A program made the translations under genes and the position numbers. Positions 1 to 6,544 of a stretch of 27,872 bases of DNA are shown here, one piece after another (the first letter of the stretch is position 1; every line of letters begins with the position of its first letter). The notes under the pieces were generated by a model. It made no database searches and had not been told where the DNA came from. It was given only the letters and a program-made list of their open reading frames with translations. Source of the stretch: a virus; the IMG/VR virus record IMGVR_UViG_3300048763_000035, positions 1 through 27,872 of that record. One strand, written 5' to 3'.

Positions 1-49
1 AGAGCACCCTATGTTTTTCTATAAAAATCACTGTAATTATTTTTTGCAT
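1..49 (-). CDS. Start of an unidentified gene, cut by the window edge
   Basis: An ATG at 49 (minus strand) opens a frame with no stop down to base 1. Only about 16 residues are visible, beginning MQKIITVIFIEKHR. The start overlaps the last 13 bases of the preceding 56-aa gene, and a GAGG-type ribosome site lies about 9 bases upstream inside that gene. The tight overlap continues the pattern of the three genes before it, so it is probably the fourth cistron of the same minus-strand operon. Too little is visible to assign a role. Confidence 0.4.
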   Translation of the reverse strand, partial: MQKIITVIFIEKHRVL

Positions 50-207
50 TCTACTTGCCTCATCTCTATCATAGTCTCTTTTGCCCTACGTATTTTATAT
101 TCGGTGTACCATACACCGCAAATTAGTACTATTACTAGGTATATAATACCGGTCTTTAAAGTCCATTTGCTAGTCAAAGCAGCGTTAATATATCTAAGGA
201 ATTTCAT
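37..207 (-). CDS. 56-aa single-pass membrane protein, unknown
   Basis: The peptide begins MKFLRYINAALTSKW and has one hydrophobic segment at about residues 20-33 (GIIYLVIVLICGVW), followed by a basic, helical tail (YKIRRAKETMIEMRQ). A near-consensus ribosome site, AAGGAG, lies 7 bases before the ATG, which strongly supports the gene despite its length. The start lies inside the end of the 60-aa membrane gene upstream, so the two are translationally coupled. Small overlapping membrane proteins in a phage can be lysis functions (holin or spanin), but no family motif is visible here and I do not assign one. Confidence 0.6.
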   Translation of the reverse strand: MKFLRYINAALTSKWTLKTGIIYLVIVLICGVWYTEYKIRRAKETMIEMRQVECKK

Positions 208-376
208 GATTAGTCTCCTTTAATTTTTTCATATTATTTTTCACATTATCATAATCTTTAGCTCTGTCTATCTTTCCCATAGTCGAATCAATTTTCATTA
301 ACAAACCCAGTATAAGAAAACCAATAGCTACTATGACTAAAACATGCTCTTTTTTGAGTGGATTCCTAAAATTCAT
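194..376 (-). CDS. 60-aa membrane protein, unknown
   Basis: A short basic N-terminus (MNFRNPLKKEHV) precedes one hydrophobic segment at about residues 12-27 (VLVIVAIGFLILGLLM). A charged tail follows, KIDRAKDYDNVKNNMKKLK, that looks helical. The ATG overlaps the stop codon of the 472-aa gene in an ATGA arrangement, and a GATGAG ribosome site lies just before it. It is the second cistron of the minus-strand operon. The topology is one N-terminal anchor with a soluble coiled tail. Its function is not recognised. A holin or spanin-like role is possible but unsupported. Confidence 0.6.
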   Translation of the reverse strand: MNFRNPLKKEHVLVIVAIGFLILGLLMKIDSTMGKIDRAKDYDNVKNNMKKLKETNHEIP

Positions 377-1791
377 AACTCATCATGTATATAGGACGGT
401 TGAATAGAGCATAACTCACAATCTGTTTTATACTCTTTATTCAATTCTCGTATTGAGTCACAGTAAGTTTTTATTTCTTTTTCTATATTTTCATTCTCTC
501 TTATCATATCTAATTCATTTTCCCCTATTGTCTGTAGTTCGCGCATTGTAACAGCCACACCTAAAAGCTTAAGAACAGGATGTAGAAAGGATATCTTACT
601 AAGTAATGCTGCTGACATAGATATAACTCCATCCTTAGCAAAATCTTTTATAAAATTGGTGGCTAAGCTATTTTTCTTGTCTTCAAAGCCCTTTTCTTGC
701 TCCCTTACTGATTCTTCGTGAACAAGTTTATTATGATGCCACATTGCCTTCTGTTCTGCGCTCCCTTTAACATCTTGCACCGCCTTATCCCTCATTACCT
801 CTTCCTGAGCAGTCTTCAATGCTTCATTAATTCGATCATCTTCTGCTTCCTTAGCTATCCTAGCCTTCTCTGAGTGTTGCATCGCTGTATCCATAGCTGC
901 TTTAGCAGTTGCTACTTTTTGTTCACGCTTTTCTAGCATTTTTACTCTATGTTTGTGCTCACTACCACCAGGATACTTTTCAGGTTGATTTTCAAAAGCC
1001 TTAATCAATGCTATTCTTTCTGCATCTTTTGAATTGAAATGCGCAGTAGCTGCATTGGTTACTGCTACTGCGTCTTCGGCTCTTTGTGTTAGGCTCATAT
1101 CATGCCATGACATCGCTTTTCGTAATTCACTTATCCCAGCGAAATTTGCTGTTTGTTTAAGGTTGGTCATATAACCATTATAAGAAAAATCATCTTTTGT
1201 ACCAGGCGGGATAGAATCAGGCATATGCGCATAGTGCTCACCCCATGTTTGAGCTCCAAGTGTATCAAAATGACCCGTTTTATCAAGTCTATAAGGAGAA
1301 TCTAAATTAATAAGTAGTTTATTCCATACTTCATAATCTTTTTTTAAAAAATAGCTAGTTCCCTCAATAAACCAATGCTCTGTCATTTTAGTACCAGGAG
1401 TTTTTGCCCTATATTCTTCAAAAGTTAGCAAGTTTATTTTGGTATTACTTTTATCTTGATGATAATACATTTTACTAATTATTGCGCCCATACGATGTAT
1501 ACCTGCATCTTTTGCTCGGTTATCTGAATTATGACTGTTGCCGCCTCTATCGCTTCCTCTGTCGCTTCCTGTATCGCTGTAATAATTACTTACACCCCCC
1601 CCGCTTCCTGTACCGCTATCATCATCACAACCATTGTCTGACCAATCCCAATTATCATTGCCGTCATTACTTGCGAAATAAAGCTGCCCTGAGTTAAAGA
1701 AATCATTACCTACTCGTACTGCCTCCCCTACCTGTAATCCACACCCATTATCATTATCATTATCATCATCATTATCACTAAAAAAACCCAT
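373..1791 (-). CDS. 472-aa Asp/Gly-rich protein with central coiled coil, unknown
   Basis: The start is well supported, with GGAG 7 bases upstream of the ATG. Residues 1-95 are low complexity: an Asp/Asn run at 6-15, then Asp-Gly-Ser-rich sequence with repeated GSDRGSDRG units near 75-83. Residues 100-250 look globular and rich in Tyr, Trp and His. About 255-375 is Ala/Glu/Lys-rich and probably a long coiled coil. A hydrophobic stretch at about 387-416 could be a membrane or membrane-insertion segment, and the C-terminus is helical and charged. It starts a minus-strand operon with tiny membrane proteins and is divergent from the virion genes. Possible roles are a virion-associated or lysis-associated protein or a lysogenic effector. 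I do not recognise the family. Confidence 0.75.
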   Translation of the reverse strand: MGFFSDNDDDNDNDNGCGLQVGEAVRVGNDFFNSGQLYFASNDGNDNWDWSDNGCDDDSGTGSGGGVSNYYSDTGSDRGSDRGGNSHNSDNRAKDAGIHRMGAIISKMYYHQDKSNTKINLLTFEEYRAKTPGTKMTEHWFIEGTSYFLKKDYEVWNKLLINLDSPYRLDKTGHFDTLGAQTWGEHYAHMPDSIPPGTKDDFSYNGYMTNLKQTANFAGISELRKAMSWHDMSLTQRAEDAVAVTNAATAHFNSKDAERIALIKAFENQPEKYPGGSEHKHRVKMLEKREQKVATAKAAMDTAMQHSEKARIAKEAEDDRINEALKTAQEEVMRDKAVQDVKGSAEQKAMWHHNKLVHEESVREQEKGFEDKKNSLATNFIKDFAKDGVISMSAALLSKISFLHPVLKLLGVAVTMRELQTIGENELDMIRENENIEKEIKTYCDSIRELNKEYKTDCELCSIQPSYIHDEL

Positions 1792-1823
1792 AAAATAACT
1801 CCATCAAAAAAATGAGTTCGTAC

Positions 1824-1829
1824 ATTATA
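1824..1829 (-). promoter_or_regulatory. -10 element for the minus-strand operon
   Basis: Read on the minus strand this is a perfect TATAAT, 32 bases before the 472-aa start codon. The best -35 candidates (TTTGTA or TTGTAT) are weak and at 15-16 base spacing, so the promoter may need an activator. Confidence 0.35.
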
Positions 1830-1863
1830 ACGCCAGCATATCAAATACAAATAATGTTTTGTT

Positions 1864-1932
1864 AAGAAAGTACGTTTTCTTACATTAAGGTTTACGGCTA
1901 ATGTAAAAATTGCATTTGTTAGGCGAATTCGC
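1864..1932. promoter_or_regulatory. Dyads in the divergent intergenic region
   Basis: The 221-base gap between the minus operon and the helix-turn-helix gene holds several inverted repeats. There is an imperfect AAGAAAG/GTTTTCTT dyad near 1864-1881, ACATTA/TAATGT at about 1880-1903, and a perfect 10-bp palindrome GCGAATTCGC at 1923-1932. They lie where a regulator of divergent transcription would bind. The neighbouring helix-turn-helix protein is an obvious candidate ligand, but that is inference. Confidence 0.3.
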
Positions 1933-2012
1933 TAAGCGATTTACTCTCCCCGTTATGAATTGGGTGGTATAAATGTGTTGCAAATCAATAGTTTATATGC
2001 CATGTCATATTA

Positions 2013-2390
2013 ATGATATATGTAGGCCACCTAATGATTGAACCGGAAATTAAAAAAAGAAAAAAGGTATTTTTAAATAAAAAGCAATTATTAGAATTAG
2101 AATTCAAGCATTTAAAACTCGGACTCATAAGTCCTAAAAAGGCAGCTGACTATTTAGGAGTGCCGATTAGAATACTTACTTATTTTGCAAAAAATAAACT
2201 CATCCCCTTATATGCAATTAAAACTAAGGATAAATATATAAGATATAGGATAAGCCATTTAGAACAATTTAATAAGGTGTATATAATAATTGGAGAACGT
2301 GCACATCTCAGGGTGTACTATGATGATAATTATCGCCCTAAAAAGTTATATGAAGATTTTAATAAGGAAGACTATAACAGATTCTATTAA
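2013..2390 (+). CDS. Small helix-turn-helix (excisionase/MerR-like) DNA-binding protein
   Basis: The segment at about residues 38-85 reads LISPKKAADYLGVPIRILTYF and then a basic wing ending RYRISHLEQF. This is the layout of the excisionase/MerR-type helix-turn-helix, in which a 'xxxAAxxLGV' helix pair is followed by a wing. Flanking residues are strongly basic at the N-terminus and acidic/Tyr-rich at the C-terminus. An alternative start at 2034 (MIEPEIK) removes seven residues, and neither start has a clear ribosome site. It is the only plus-strand gene between the minus operon and the virion operon, a position that suits a regulator or an excisionase. No integrase is visible, so a transcriptional role is at least as likely. 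Confidence 0.6.
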   Translation: MIYVGHLMIEPEIKKRKKVFLNKKQLLELEFKHLKLGLISPKKAADYLGVPIRILTYFAKNKLIPLYAIKTKDKYIRYRISHLEQFNKVYIIIGERAHLRVYYDDNYRPKKLYEDFNKEDYNRFY

Positions 2391-2410
2391 CTACTAATTA
2401 ACTACTTGTC

Positions 2411-2525
2411 ATGGCGGCTTATATTGTTTATGATATCGAAGCGACCAGAAGTATTGTTGATACTAACCCTATAACGTATTAATTTTCTATCCCATTAGAA
2501 TTTTCTATTCATTTAGACTGGTCGC
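2411..2525 (+). other. Gap with 23-codon frame and 8-bp inverted repeat
   Basis: The space between the helix-turn-helix gene and the late promoter contains a 23-codon ATG frame (2411-2482, MAAYIVYDIEATR...) without a ribosome site. It also holds an inverted repeat GCGACCAG (2441-2448) / CTGGTCGC (2518-2525). The frame may be chance. The paired arms could form a long-range stem. Nothing else is recognised. Confidence 0.25.
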
Positions 2526-2594
2526 ACCATTTAAATTTTTTAGCGCAATAAAATCCCTCCCATAGAGATATATCGGGGAGAAAATGATTAATAT

Positions 2595-2623
2595 TTGATA
2601 CTTGTATCAATTCAATATACAAT
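2595..2623 (+). promoter_or_regulatory. Late promoter for the virion operon with overlapping operator dyad
   Basis: TTGATA (2595-2600) and TACAAT (2618-2623) are separated by exactly 17 bases. The -35 box is the left arm of a near-perfect dyad, TTGATAC-TT-GTATCAA (2595-2610), a likely regulator site. The portal gene starts 32 bases beyond the -10 box. Confidence 0.6.
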
Positions 2624-2638
2624 CTAACGTATTGAATT
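2609..2638 (+). promoter_or_regulatory. 9-bp inverted repeat before the portal gene
   Basis: AATTCAATA (2609-2617) and TATTGAATT (2630-2638) are perfect 9-base complements around a 12-base spacer. They straddle the -10 box and the predicted transcription start, so they act more plausibly as an operator in DNA than as an RNA hairpin. No T-tract follows, so it is not a standard terminator. Confidence 0.4.
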
Positions 2639-2654
2639 ATATGCAATTTATTTG

Positions 2655-4751
2655 ATGTTAGAAAATCAAAAGACAATTCCTGGTCTCGATATAACGGATG
2701 AAGATATTATTCGTCAAATGGAAAAGGGAATCAATGAAAGTCTATTAGTACAAGAAGACTGGAGACAATCCGAAGTTACAGAAAACTATAATATGTATGA
2801 TGGCAGTCAATGGACTGTTGCCGATACGAACCGCCAATTAGCCAATGGAATGCCTACATTAGTAGTTAATAGGGCAAAGCCTGTACTTGACGCTATTGTC
2901 GGTTTTGAAATACAAAATAGGCTAGATAAAAAATACGTTCCTAGGCTCAATACCGAAAAACAGAATAGTTTTACTGATATTGTTGGTAATATGGTTAAGT
3001 ACATAGACCAGCAAACCGATGCCGACCTACAAACCACTCTAGCCTTTAAAGATATGGCTATTTGTGGCATTGGGTGCACCGATACCTTCTTTGATTATTC
3101 TAGACCACCTTATAATGGTGTTTGTCGTAAAAAGCGTTTGTTTCCTGCATTCGTTTTCTGGGATTGTAGCGCTAGGGAAAAGAATATACTCGATGCTAAT
3201 CATGTAACGGTACTTAAAATAGTCGATAGAGAGGCGTTAAAGGCAGAATATGGCGATGAAGTCTTCGCGGATAACTACTCATTTGCATTAGATGCGCGTA
3301 TATTGCAGTTTTTCAATTCCGTATTAGCAATTAAACAATTGGGTGTTATTTACGAGCACCAATGGCGTAAAAAAGTATCATTTCATAGGGTGGAAAACCC
3401 TTTTGTAGAATTAAGTAAGAACCCCAAGTTAGCCCTTGATCTAGCGAAAGAAAAAGGTATTCAAAGTTGGGATGCTACCCAGGCCTTTATTACTATGTTA
3501 GTTGATCAAGCAGATTATTACGGAGAAAAGTTTAATTTTGACCCAAAACGTGATCAGTTATTTAGTATTACAGAATCCGGAGACTTTAGGGGTTTTAGGG
3601 AAGCAATGGAATTCTATGGCATTAAAGTTAAGTATACTAAACAAGAGCGTTATAAATACTTTCGTGCAGTCATTACGGGCAATAAACTAATAAGCAAAGC
3701 CGAGAACTTTTCTCAAGAGGGTTTTTCGGTAAAGTTTATGACCGGTGAATTTTCAGAAATAACTCAATCATATTATGGCCTAATGAGAGGTTGCAAGATC
3801 CCTCAAAGAATACTTAATCAAACCATATCTGATCATATGGGCTTTCTGGCAAGTATTCCTAAGGGAGGTGTGAATATAGAAAAAGATGCAGTAAATGATA
3901 TCCAAGCTTTCTTAGATACATACAGCAAAGCGAGATTCGTTACTATTTTCGAACCCGGAGCATTACAAAATGGTAAGGTACTACCTAAAATAGCACCACC
4001 TATACCGCAGGGTATATTAGAAATGATTCAATATGCCGATGGTCAAATAATGGCGGTTTGTGGTGTTACTCCTGAACTTATGGGTATGATGCAATCCAAA
4101 GAGATGAATTCAGGTTTTTATAGGCAGCAAATCCGACAAGGTTTAACTACATTAAGTACTTATTTCGATGCGCGGCGTTCTTATATGAAAGAACAAGGCA
4201 AGCTAGATATAGATTGTGTACGCGTATTACTCGAGAATTCCGAGGGCACATTAGTGTCTGATGTAATAGGGGAATATAATGGTCAAGATGTCTATTTATT
4301 AGAGAATAATATAGCTGAAGAATACGACATTATTATTGATGAAATGCCTGTTTCCCCTGATGAAAAGAATGATAACTTCATTAAATTAATCGAACTTCAA
4401 GCGCAAATGCCTAATAAGGATATTACTCCTATAATATTAGAGTATCTACCATTTGATAAAGAGATTACCGACAAACTTAAAGAATTAATGAAACCCGCAC
4501 CCCCCCCAGAACCTGATCCTGTCTCTATCAATTTACTAATTGGCGAAACTGAAATGAAAAAAGCTTCTGCCTATAAAATGACCGTAGAAGCTATGGAGAA
4601 GGAGCAAAATATGCGCTTTGCCGAACCTAAAGCAATTGCTGATATTAATTTGACCGAATCAAGGGCAGCAGGTGAAGTTGCTAGAATTCATCAGATGACG
4701 GCAGATCAAATCGACAAGCGTATTAATACAATTTTCAATCAACGTTTATAA
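2655..4751 (+). CDS. Portal protein (P22-like portal family)
   Basis: This 698-aa protein would form the dodecameric ring at the packaging vertex. The size and order fit P22 gp1 (725 aa), with a scaffold and coat directly downstream. Family-like features include the N-terminal SEVTENYNMYDGSQW segment, a VVNRAKPVLDAIVGFE helix near residue 75, GIGCTDTFFDY near 142, and a long helical C-terminus rich in Gln/Glu. A TTG lies immediately before the ATG at 2655 and could also initiate. No clear ribosome site is visible, which is odd for a late gene. It is the first gene after the late promoter. A terminase gene, normally just upstream, is absent. Confidence 0.85.
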   Translation: MLENQKTIPGLDITDEDIIRQMEKGINESLLVQEDWRQSEVTENYNMYDGSQWTVADTNRQLANGMPTLVVNRAKPVLDAIVGFEIQNRLDKKYVPRLNTEKQNSFTDIVGNMVKYIDQQTDADLQTTLAFKDMAICGIGCTDTFFDYSRPPYNGVCRKKRLFPAFVFWDCSAREKNILDANHVTVLKIVDREALKAEYGDEVFADNYSFALDARILQFFNSVLAIKQLGVIYEHQWRKKVSFHRVENPFVELSKNPKLALDLAKEKGIQSWDATQAFITMLVDQADYYGEKFNFDPKRDQLFSITESGDFRGFREAMEFYGIKVKYTKQERYKYFRAVITGNKLISKAENFSQEGFSVKFMTGEFSEITQSYYGLMRGCKIPQRILNQTISDHMGFLASIPKGGVNIEKDAVNDIQAFLDTYSKARFVTIFEPGALQNGKVLPKIAPPIPQGILEMIQYADGQIMAVCGVTPELMGMMQSKEMNSGFYRQQIRQGLTTLSTYFDARRSYMKEQGKLDIDCVRVLLENSEGTLVSDVIGEYNGQDVYLLENNIAEEYDIIIDEMPVSPDEKNDNFIKLIELQAQMPNKDITPIILEYLPFDKEITDKLKELMKPAPPPEPDPVSINLLIGETEMKKASAYKMTVEAMEKEQNMRFAEPKAIADINLTESRAAGEVARIHQMTADQIDKRINTIFNQRL

Positions 4752-4759
4752 GAGGACTT

Positions 4760-5764
4760 ATGACCACAACTAACCAAGAAATATTTAAATCTCCAGAAGC
4801 CTTTCAGGCTGCATTAGCAGAGGCGCAAAAAGTTCCTTTTCCATCTTCTAGAGAAGGAGGCGATAACAGACCCGCTGATGTTGCAGCTATAGAAAGTGTT
4901 CCTATCACTGAAGATGTGCCTCAGTCATCACCAGAGACCCATGCAGAGCAATTTGTTGCTACTGATGAAGTTGCTGCACCTCAAGAAGAGCCTATTGCTG
5001 AAACACAGGAAAAAAGCCATTTAATCCCTAAATCAAGATTCAATGAAGAGTCAGCAAAGCGAAAGGTTGCTGAAGAACAGTTACAAATAGAAAGAGAAAA
5101 TAGAATAAGGGTAGAAAGCCAATGGGAAATGCTCAATAAAATGCAAGAGCAGCAAAATGCTAAAGCTGTTTCTGCTGAGCCTGAATTTGAACCATTAGAT
5201 GTAGATACATATAACTATGCTAATAAAAAAATCCAAGAGCTTGAAAGAAAATTAGAAACCGTGTCTAAAGAAAGTAGTGAGCGTGCAAGGGAATCCCTGT
5301 ACATGAGTCTTGCTCTTGAGCAAGAGCAAGACTTTACCAAAGAACACCCTGATTTGCGTAGCGCTATAGAACATGTCAGAAGCGTTGAGATGAATGTTAC
5401 TGAAAGTTTTATTCCTGACCCGATCCAAGCTAAGAATTATGTAGATCAAAAACTACGAGGAATAATAGTAGGTTGTATTTCTAACCGCAAAAATGCTGCT
5501 GAAACTCTTTACAATATGGCTAAAACCTATGGCTATCAAAACAACTCTACGGCCAATGATTCCGGCAAGCCATCCGTAAATATCGATAATATTAATAGGA
5601 ACAAAGAACGTACTGCTACTATTCAAAATCTTAATACTAACGGTAGCCTTGGCTCGCCTCCAACCGACTTTAAAGCATCGCTTGATGAAAAAGGAAGATT
5701 CGTTCAAGAAAAGTGGGATTCGTTGATGGCGAAGAATAAAAGAGCGGCTGGATATTCTAGTTGA
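4760..5764 (+). CDS. Scaffolding protein
   Basis: The 334 residues are highly charged, with no cysteine-rich or enzymatic motifs. Residues 1-85 are acidic and Pro/Glu/Ala-rich. Residues 90-190 are Glu/Lys/Gln-rich and almost certainly coiled coil. The C-terminus is basic (LMAKNKRAAGYSS). That layout, and the position between portal and coat with a GAGGA ribosome site, matches phage scaffolding proteins, which bind coat through a short basic C-terminal helix. It would direct procapsid assembly and then be released. Sequence similarity among scaffolds is poor, so the assignment rests on order and composition. Confidence 0.75.
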   Translation: MTTTNQEIFKSPEAFQAALAEAQKVPFPSSREGGDNRPADVAAIESVPITEDVPQSSPETHAEQFVATDEVAAPQEEPIAETQEKSHLIPKSRFNEESAKRKVAEEQLQIERENRIRVESQWEMLNKMQEQQNAKAVSAEPEFEPLDVDTYNYANKKIQELERKLETVSKESSERARESLYMSLALEQEQDFTKEHPDLRSAIEHVRSVEMNVTESFIPDPIQAKNYVDQKLRGIIVGCISNRKNAAETLYNMAKTYGYQNNSTANDSGKPSVNIDNINRNKERTATIQNLNTNGSLGSPPTDFKASLDEKGRFVQEKWDSLMAKNKRAAGYSS

Positions 5765-5773
5765 TGTTAATAT

Positions 5774-6028
5774 TTACTTATAATGATCTCTAGCGGATAG
5801 GATAATTATTTTATCTTCGTATATTTCATAAACTAGCCTATGTTCTTGGTCTATGCGTCTTGACCAAGTCTCAATCTCATGGTGTTTAAGATGTTCAGGT
5901 TTTCCGATGCCTTCTCGAGGATTAAGTTTAATACTGCGTACCAATTCGCGAATCTTTTTCGCTTTTTTGGGATCTACTTTTTCCCAATGGTTTATTTCCT
6001 TCTTTGCTAACTTCAGAAAAAAAAGCAT
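5774..6028 (-). CDS. yoeB: YoeB-family mRNA interferase toxin
   Basis: The 84 residues match the length of E. coli YoeB and keep its signature blocks: EGIGKPEHLKH (40-49), WSRRIDQEHRLVYE (55-68) and ARDHYK at the end. The catalytic set of YoeB (Glu46, Arg65, His83, Tyr84) corresponds here to Glu45, Arg64, His82 and Tyr83, so the enzyme looks intact. It should cleave mRNA at the ribosomal A site. The ATG has GAGG 6 bases upstream, inside the antitoxin gene, giving coupled translation. The pair lies antisense between scaffold and coat genes, ten bases from the scaffold stop. Its role could be element maintenance, phage exclusion or abortive infection. Confidence 0.9.
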   Translation of the reverse strand: MLFFLKLAKKEINHWEKVDPKKAKKIRELVRSIKLNPREGIGKPEHLKHHEIETWSRRIDQEHRLVYEIYEDKIIILSARDHYK

Positions 6029-6257
6029 CTATATCCTCTACTAATATTAAATTTTCATTTTTCTTCGCCATTTCAGAGCGTTCTATAATCATTAAAGCAT
6101 TGGGCATATCTAACCAATCATTAGCTTCTGACATTTTATATGCTTGCAGTACTTTCATAGCGTATTTAATTTGCATAGGGATTGAGCGGCATGCAGTGCT
6201 AGCTTCTTCTTTAATCTTTTCATATAGATCATCCGGTAGACTTAATGAATGTGCCAT
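5928..6257 (-). CDS. ParD-like antitoxin
   Basis: The N-terminus MAHSLSLPDDLYEKIKEEAST followed by ACRSIPMQIKYAMKVLQA is the ribbon-helix-helix-like pattern of the ParD-like antitoxin family, in which a short beta strand is followed by 'R(S/T)IxxQI' helices. It should neutralise the YoeB toxin encoded directly downstream and repress the pair's promoter. A GAGG ribosome site lies 6 bases before the ATG. It is unusually long (109 aa against roughly 70-80 for the family as I know it). Its last ~33 codons are read in a second frame through the first 100 bases of the toxin gene, and that tail is basic (KSRSQKSEKDSR). A run of eight T's (minus strand) sits at this overlap. Confidence 0.75.
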   Translation of the reverse strand: MAHSLSLPDDLYEKIKEEASTACRSIPMQIKYAMKVLQAYKMSEANDWLDMPNALMIIERSEMAKKNENLILVEDIDAFFSEVSKEGNKPLGKSRSQKSEKDSRIGTQY

Positions 6258-6277
6258 GTGTTACCTCTAATAATAAG

Positions 6278-6309
6278 TGGTATTATACCATCTTATACCA
6301 GGATAGCAA
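6278..6309 (-). promoter_or_regulatory. Toxin-antitoxin promoter and operator
   Basis: On the minus strand, TTGCTA and a perfect TATAAT (6282-6287) are spaced 16 bases apart. The -10 box lies inside a 13-base palindrome TGGTATTATACCA (6278-6290), and the half-site TATACCA recurs at 6294-6300. This is a typical autorepression layout for a ribbon-helix-helix antitoxin. Confidence 0.6.
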
Positions 6310-6352
6310 CCGATTTATAAACAAAAAAATCATCCCTATTGTACTCACGACC

Positions 6353-6413
6353 ATTCTAGTTGACATTATAAATCAATAGGTTAGGGTGGTATTTACTATT
6401 CTAGTTATACTAG
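6353..6413 (+). promoter_or_regulatory. Candidate coat-gene promoter with repeats
   Basis: TATACT at 6406-6411 could be a -10 box, but no good -35 is present at normal spacing. A TTGACA at 6360-6365 lacks a partner at 17 bases. The motif ATTCTAGTT occurs at 6353-6361 and again at 6398-6406, and CTAGT-TAT-ACTAG (6401-6413) is a small perfect dyad over the -10. The arrangement suggests an activator- or repressor-controlled promoter added after the toxin-antitoxin insertion. Confidence 0.35.
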
Positions 6414-6480
6414 GGCAACGTATGCCGACAGAGATAAGCAACTCTATAAAAGGTTGGAGCTAAGGAAATCTCCGTAAACG

Positions 6481-6539
6481 ACCTCGTAACGTAAATAACA
6501 AGAAATTTAATCAGATTTTTTATTAATTGCTTACGAGGT
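6481..6539 (+). promoter_or_regulatory. Coat-gene leader stem that masks the ribosome site
   Basis: ACCTCGTAA (6481-6489) is a perfect reverse complement of TTACGAGGT (6531-6539). The right arm contains the GAGG ribosome site of the coat gene, 6-8 bases before its ATG at 6545. Pairing would block initiation. Smaller paired arms occur just upstream (GGAG...CTCC around 6456-6473, AGAG...CTCT around 6430-6445), so the whole 5' leader may be structured. Confidence 0.5.
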
Positions 6540-6544
6540 TTTCA

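Noticed and set aside
11-223. 70-codon plus-strand frame at the left end
   Set aside because: It lies opposite the 56-aa minus-strand gene, which has a near-perfect ribosome site and fits an overlapping operon; the plus frame has no ribosome site.
1482-1697. Tyr/His/Arg-rich plus-strand frame
   Set aside because: It is the complement of the Asp/Asn/Gly-rich head of the 472-aa gene.
6412-6540. Known riboswitch, hammerhead or intron in the coat leader
   Set aside because: Several short stems exist, but no conserved core of a known class was recognised; only the ribosome-site pairing is reported.
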